Below are positions 62,462 through 64,000 of a stretch of 64,000 nucleotides of DNA, piece after piece. The translations under genes and the position numbers were made by a program. The notes beneath the pieces were generated by a model. The model saw only the letters and a program-made list of their open reading frames with translations. It searched no databases and had not been told where the DNA came from. Positions within the stretch are counted from its first letter, which is position 1. Every line of letters begins with the position of its first letter. The stretch comes from Pelagibacterium montanilacus (lineage in GTDB: Bacteria > Pseudomonadota > Alphaproteobacteria > Rhizobiales > Devosiaceae). The DNA lies in contig NZ_RZMX01000017.1 in the NCBI RefSeq assembly GCF_003992665.1, positions 24,365 to 88,364 on the forward strand, given 5' to 3'.

Positions 62462-62630
62462 ATGGAAGATCATGATGCTTCACGCGGCCATGAGGCCGAT
62501 TATCTGATCAGACGCGGTTTGAAGTTGTCGCATCTGCGCCTGATCGTTGCGCTTGAGGATGCAGGGCAGATCACTGCCGCTGCGCGGGCGCTTGCCACGA
62601 CCCAATCTGCTGCATCCCGGCTCCTGAGCG
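62462..62630 (+). pseudogene. LysR-family regulator, truncated by IS256 insertion
   Basis: From ATG 62462 the frame reads MEDHDASRGHEADYLIRRGL, then the LysR helix-turn-helix (LKLSHLRLIVALEDAGQITA, AARALATTQSAASRLL) and breaks at the insertion-sequence end at about 62631. Only about 56 residues remain; the ligand domain must lie beyond the element, outside the window. It is divergent from the iron-type dehydrogenase gene, the usual position of a LysR activator. A fragment limited to the HTH may still bind DNA but would not dimerise normally. Confidence 0.85.
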
Positions 62631-64000
62631 GATGGTGTCCCTGGAGGTGGTGTAGGTTCTGAGGAGAGTGGTCACCGGCGGTTTTCCGGTAATGTCGGGT
62701 TGTTGAAGCCACAATCCGAAAGGACCACCGATGACCACCGATATGATGAACCTTCGCGCTCTGGTCGAACAGACCCCCGACGCCGATATTTTGCGTGAGA
62801 TGATCGGCTTTGCCGCTGAACGCCTGATGGAGATGGAAGTGGGCGCTGCCACAGGCGCTGGTTATGGAGCGAAGAGCTCCGATCGCCTGGCCCAGCGCAA
62901 TGGGTATCGCGACAGAGACTGGGAGACACGCGCCGGCACTGTCGAGCTGCGCATTCCCAAGCTGAGGACAGGGTCCTATTTCCCAACCTTCCTGGAGCCG
63001 CGCCGCATGGCCGAGAAGGCTCTAACCGCAGTTATCCAGGAAGCTTACATCCAGGGCATTTCCACCCGATCAGTCGATGATCTGGTCAAGGCCATGGGGA
63101 TGGGCGGCATCTCCAAAAGTCAGGTGAGCCGGCTGTGCGAAGAGATCGACGATAAGGTCAAAGCCTTCCTCGATCGCCCCATCGAGGGTGACTGGCCCTA
63201 TCTGTGGATTGATGCCACTTACCTCAAGGTGCGCCGCGGTGGGCGTATCGTCTCGGTCGCCGCCATTATCGCCATCGGCGTCAACAGTGATGGCAGGCGT
63301 GAGGTTCTGGGCATGGAGATCGGGACCTCGGAAGCCGAGCCGATCTGGACAGCGTTTCTGCGCAAGCTGACCCGGCGGGGGCTACGTGGGGTCAAGCTCG
63401 TGATCTCCGATGCGCACGAAGGGATCAAGGCGGCCGTCAGCAAGGTGTTGTGCGCCACTTGGCAACGATGCCGGGTTCACTTCATGCGCAACGTTCTTGC
63501 CCATGCCGGAAAGAGCGGGCGCCGTGTCGTCTCTGCCTTCATCGCCACGGCCTTTGCGCAGGAAACACCAAAGGCGGCCAGTGCGCAATGGCGCGCCGTC
63601 GCCGATCAGATCCGACCCAAGGTGCCCAAGCTGGCCACCCTGCTCGATGAGGCCGAGCCTGATGTTCTGGCCTACATGTCGTTCCCACGCGAACACCGGA
63701 CCAAATTGCACAGCACGAACCCAATCGAGCGTCTCAACGGCGAAATCAAGCGGCGCACCGATGTCGTGGGCATCTTTCCCAATGATGACGCCATCGTGCG
63801 CCTCGTGGGCGCGTTACTGCTCGAACAGAACGATGAGTGGGCCGTCCAGCGCGCCCGCTACATGACACTGGAAACAATGAGCCAGATGAGCGATGATCCC
63901 CTCATCAGCCTGCCGCCCCTGGCCGGCTGATCCGACACCGGCAGTGCCGGGAAATGCGTGGCGGCCCAAACCAACCTACACCACGCCAGGGGACACCATC
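62631..64000 (+). mobile_element. IS256-family insertion sequence, apparently intact
   Basis: The left end gatggtgtccctggaggtgg (62631) matches the right end read inward from 64000 (gatggtgtcccctggcgtgg), continuing to gtgtaggtt in both. Terminal inverted repeats of about 28 bp enclose one full transposase gene. Total about 1.37 kb, the normal size. Its right end coincides with the window edge, so any target duplication on that side cannot be checked. Confidence 0.88.
62731..63930 (+). CDS. IS256-family (mutator type) transposase
   Basis: 399 residues, full family length, starting [20 protein letters not shown] behind gaaagga. The DDE residues are in [22 protein letters not shown] and [13 protein letters not shown]; the C-x(2)-H block [16 protein letters not shown] lies between. 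No internal stop or frameshift is visible, so it is probably active. It is clearly different from the damaged IS256-family copy at 5940, so the two are separate acquisitions. Confidence 0.93.
   Translation: MTTDMMNLRALVEQTPDADILREMIGFAAERLMEMEVGAATGAGYGAKSSDRLAQRNGYRDRDWETRAGTVELRIPKLRTGSYFPTFLEPRRMAEKALTAVIQEAYIQGISTRSVDDLVKAMGMGGISKSQVSRLCEEIDDKVKAFLDRPIEGDWPYLWIDATYLKVRRGGRIVSVAAIIAIGVNSDGRREVLGMEIGTSEAEPIWTAFLRKLTRRGLRGVKLVISDAHEGIKAAVSKVLCATWQRCRVHFMRNVLAHAGKSGRRVVSAFIATAFAQETPKAASAQWRAVADQIRPKVPKLATLLDEAEPDVLAYMSFPREHRTKLHSTNPIERLNGEIKRRTDVVGIFPNDDAIVRLVGALLLEQNDEWAVQRARYMTLETMSQMSDDPLISLPPLAG

Overview
This is a GC-rich (roughly 62-65%) stretch of an alphaproteobacterial genome, most likely a member of the Hyphomicrobiales and perhaps Devosiaceae (Devosia/Pelagibacterium-like). 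That is an inference from gene style: many solute ABC transporters, GTGA/ATGA-coupled operons, and a dispersed extragenic repeat of a kind I associate with this order. No rRNA, tRNA or CRISPR array was seen.

Layout. (1) 1-3287: a sugar ABC importer (Tat-exported binding protein, two MalF/MalG-type permeases) ending in a Gfo/Idh/MocA dehydrogenase cut by the window edge. (2) About 3540-8200: an insertion-sequence scar zone holding an IS5-type remnant, an intact AAA+ ATPase with a DUF234-type nuclease-like tail, an IS3-type remnant, a damaged IS256-family element with a 30-bp perfect palindrome, and a TPR regulator fragment cut by that element. (3) 8348-13818: a plasmid-like mobilisation module with a ParA-like P-loop protein, a MobV/Pre-type relaxase and, just before the relaxase, a candidate oriT (10-bp-phased GTGAC repeats followed by an inverted repeat). 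(4) 14428-20235: a five-gene dipeptide/opine-type ABC importer, then a TauE/SafE permease with an SDR, and a FAD amine oxidase coupled to a DapB-like protein. (5) 25978-26733: a GntR/FadR regulator facing the distal end of a long operon (37830 to 26833, minus strand).

(6) That operon encodes a second complete Dpp-type importer plus an amidohydrolase, a RidA protein, a cyclase-family hydrolase, an aldo/keto reductase, a kelch propeller and a second binding-protein paralogue that lacks any signal peptide. (7) 38025-42322: a sugar-type catabolic operon (two TIM-barrel isomerases, a Gfo/Idh/MocA dehydrogenase, a VOC protein, an isopropylmalate-dehydrogenase-like enzyme), divergent from a GlcG-like protein and an IclR regulator across two palindromic sites. 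(8) 43807-48241: a zinc peptidase-like protein, a large protein with an apparent Cys-His-Asn papain-type triad, and an ATP-grasp ligase; the last two look like one operon. (9) 48663-58648: an M81 (MlrC) peptidase and a TIM-barrel protein, a MalEFG sugar importer, a divergent SDR/ATPase/RpiR operon and a LacI regulator. (10) 58664-64000: an alpha/beta hydrolase, a 2-hydroxyacid dehydrogenase and an iron-type alcohol dehydrogenase, two of them preceded by identical 14-bp palindromes, and a LysR regulator gene cut by an intact IS256-family element that ends at the window edge.

The overall picture is a catabolic region of uptake-plus-enzyme cassettes, each with its own local regulator, interrupted by one mobile segment and reshaped by insertion sequences. 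Substrates cannot be read from sequence alone.
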